Both the position numbers and the translations under genes were made by a program. Under the pieces are notes generated by a model, which saw only the letters and a list, made by a program, of their open reading frames with translations, was not told where the DNA came from and did not search any database. This document shows positions 62,910 through 64,000 of a DNA stretch of 64,000 nucleotides, in pieces (position 1 is the stretch's first letter; every line of letters begins with the position of its first letter). Origin of the DNA: Photobacterium ganghwense (GTDB lineage: Bacteria > Pseudomonadota > Gammaproteobacteria > Enterobacterales > Vibrionaceae); assembly GCF_003025595.1 (NCBI RefSeq), contig NZ_PYMI01000001.1, forward strand, positions 1-64,000, given 5' to 3'.

Positions 62910-63320
62910 CTAGCATTTCTCAGTTTCAACGATTTCAACCGTATAAGAGATTGCAATCTTTGGCTGCAGCATCAAGCAGACATGGCAGTACTTATTGATA
63001 GCATCTGATGCAATTTCAGAAATTTGTGATTCAGACACATTGTCCCCATCAACCACAAAATGCAAATTGACGGTTTCATATAAGCGCGGCGAAGATTCTG
63101 TCAGTGTGTAAGTCACCTGATTGCGAAAAGATTTCAGGACTACACCCTGCTCTTGCAATCCCATGACGACATCCGTTGCACTGCATGTTCCAAGGGCTGA
63201 CAGTAGCACTTCTGTCGGACACGGCGCAGACTGGTTATCAGCATCAATATTCAGCCAAAAGCCACCGGATGTTTCAACGTTAAACTGGCAATCCTGTTGC
63301 CACTGTATTGTCAGACTCAT
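62910..63320 (-). CDS. OsmC/Ohr-family protein
   Basis: 136 residues. The two redox cysteine regions of the family are present: C46 in LSALGTCSATDVV and C112-x2-C115 in INKYCHVCLMLQP. Closest in look to the OsmC-like (YhfA-type) branch rather than Ohr. It would reduce hydroperoxides or related electrophiles. Start at 63320 (MSLTIQWQQ) with GAGGAAG upstream; the frame extends 30 codons further without a better signal. Confidence 0.88.
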   Translation of the reverse strand: MSLTIQWQQDCQFNVETSGGFWLNIDADNQSAPCPTEVLLSALGTCSATDVVMGLQEQGVVLKSFRNQVTYTLTESSPRLYETVNLHFVVDGDNVSESQISEIASDAINKYCHVCLMLQPKIAISYTVEIVETEKC

Positions 63321-63551
63321 TTCTTCCTCGTAATACACTCTCAGATGGGTATGTGGGTACGCGTTTCGCATACCAATCGTGCCACAATGACTATCACACC
63401 ATACGCACATGATTGAGTAAACGGTAATTTCGAGCAGTCTTTACTTTCTCCCCTCAGGCCTCTGAAAAACAAAGCTTCAAAGTAACTAAACGTCTGCGGC
63501 CAAGGGCTTATAATCAGCAGTAAAAACCATTGTTTGTCATAGGGGGGATTG

Positions 63552-63761
63552 TTAACCTGACTTTCGGTTTCGGACTCGCGTTACCAGACAAGCCACAATC
63601 GACAGCAGCAAAAACAGCCAGAACAGTGGAATCAACCCGAACGACTCCACCAATTGACCGTTTTCAGCCACATACGCACCTGTCATGTTGTATCCAACCA
63701 AACAGCCTAAACCAAGAATTAAAAAGGTCAGAGATAACCAGTATTTTTTCAAAATCGTCAT
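63552..63761 (-). CDS. DUF3955 two-helix membrane protein
   Basis: 69 residues with two membrane helices (WLSLTFLILGLGCLVGYNM and LIPLFWLFLLLSIVACLV) joined by GAYVAENGQLVESFG. The pattern VAE-x-G-x-LVE-x-F-x-LIP fits DUF3955. Function unknown. Inner membrane. Confidence 0.75.
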   Translation of the reverse strand: MTILKKYWLSLTFLILGLGCLVGYNMTGAYVAENGQLVESFGLIPLFWLFLLLSIVACLVTRVRNRKSG

Positions 63762-63851
63762 GAACTACTCACTCAATAAACCGGAAAGAACAGTCCTTAA
63801 GACTTGCTGCGAGCGCCAGAGTTCACGAGCGAATACCCAGACTTCAAGGGA

Positions 63852-63882
63852 TTGACACGGTACTGACAAAATTTGCTACTAT
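63852..63882 (+). promoter_or_regulatory. Possible sigma-70 promoter for a gene beyond the window
   Basis: TTGACA (63852-63857) and TACTAT (63877-63882) with a 19-bp spacer. About 100 nt of apparent leader follows, to an ATG at 63987. The gene itself is cut off by the window end and cannot be identified. Confidence 0.35.
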
Positions 63883-64000
63883 TACCGCCTCCCGTTGTAA
63901 CGTTATCGAACGGTAAGCAAGTCGCTTCCCCATCACTTTCATCGCGGCTTTATTCTTGATTACAGCCACATCACGCTAACTGGATTATGATGGAAAGATA

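Noticed and set aside
1-64000. CRISPR arrays, tRNA or rRNA genes, complete insertion sequences
   Set aside because: Looked for regularly spaced repeats, cloverleaf-like sequences and paired inverted repeats with a transposase; none found by eye.

Overview
The window looks like the replication-terminus (Ter) region of the larger chromosome of a Vibrionaceae bacterium (genus not resolved). The gene order matP, lonB-like, fabA, rmf, uup, rlmKL, zapC, pyrD matches the enterobacterial 22-minute block, and prc, proQ, msrC, letA, letB, rsmF matches a second conserved enterobacterial block. Family markers typical of Vibrionaceae (DUF3634, DUF3466 with a GlyGly-CTERM tail, NAD-dependent GDH2, DUF2835) are interleaved. 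Five perfect matches to the MatP site matS and a dif-like Xer site support the Ter assignment.

Layout. 1-3.57 kb: right-hand part of an integrated element. It holds a leftward chain of overlapping small genes ending in a large HUH rolling-circle replication initiator, with a divergent helix-turn-helix regulator, and stops at a dif-like junction at 3573-3600. 3.6-5.5 kb: AT-rich accessory DNA with small orphan ORFs and a 5'-truncated membrane ORF. 5.5-9.3 kb: small conserved proteins, an ACT-domain protein, a surface protein with a PEP-CTERM-like tail flanked by 17-bp direct repeats, a stand-alone receiver and a PilZ protein. 9.5-24.1 kb: Ter core (PCC-domain protein, DUF3634, matP, lonB-like, fabA, rmf, DUF3466, uup, glutaredoxin-like, rlmKL, a 1.7-kb stretch without a clear gene, zapC, pyrD). 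24.4-38.7 kb: GDH2, DUF2835, pepN, pncB, a periplasmic protein, prc, proQ, msrC. 38.8-51.6 kb: ABC exporter with a Fur-box-like site, letA-letB lipid transport, rsmF, azoR, SnoaL-like protein, tmaR, two tandem cold-shock genes, periplasmic 5'-nucleotidase. 51.7-53.4 kb: zinc-ribbon protein resembling a domesticated transposase.

53.4-62.6 kb holds the most interesting functional unit: a leftward operon (Rieske oxygenase, aldehyde dehydrogenase, rubredoxin-flavoprotein reductase fusion, PuuB-like FAD oxidoreductase, EutQ-like cupin), a divergent BCCT transporter and a LysR regulator. A perfect 34-bp palindrome lies between the two transcription units. This reads as uptake and oxidative catabolism of a quaternary amine (carnitine or betaine type), with a rubredoxin electron supply in place of the usual plant-type ferredoxin reductase; the substrate is not known. 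The window ends with an OsmC-family protein, a DUF3955 membrane protein and a possible promoter for a gene beyond the end.
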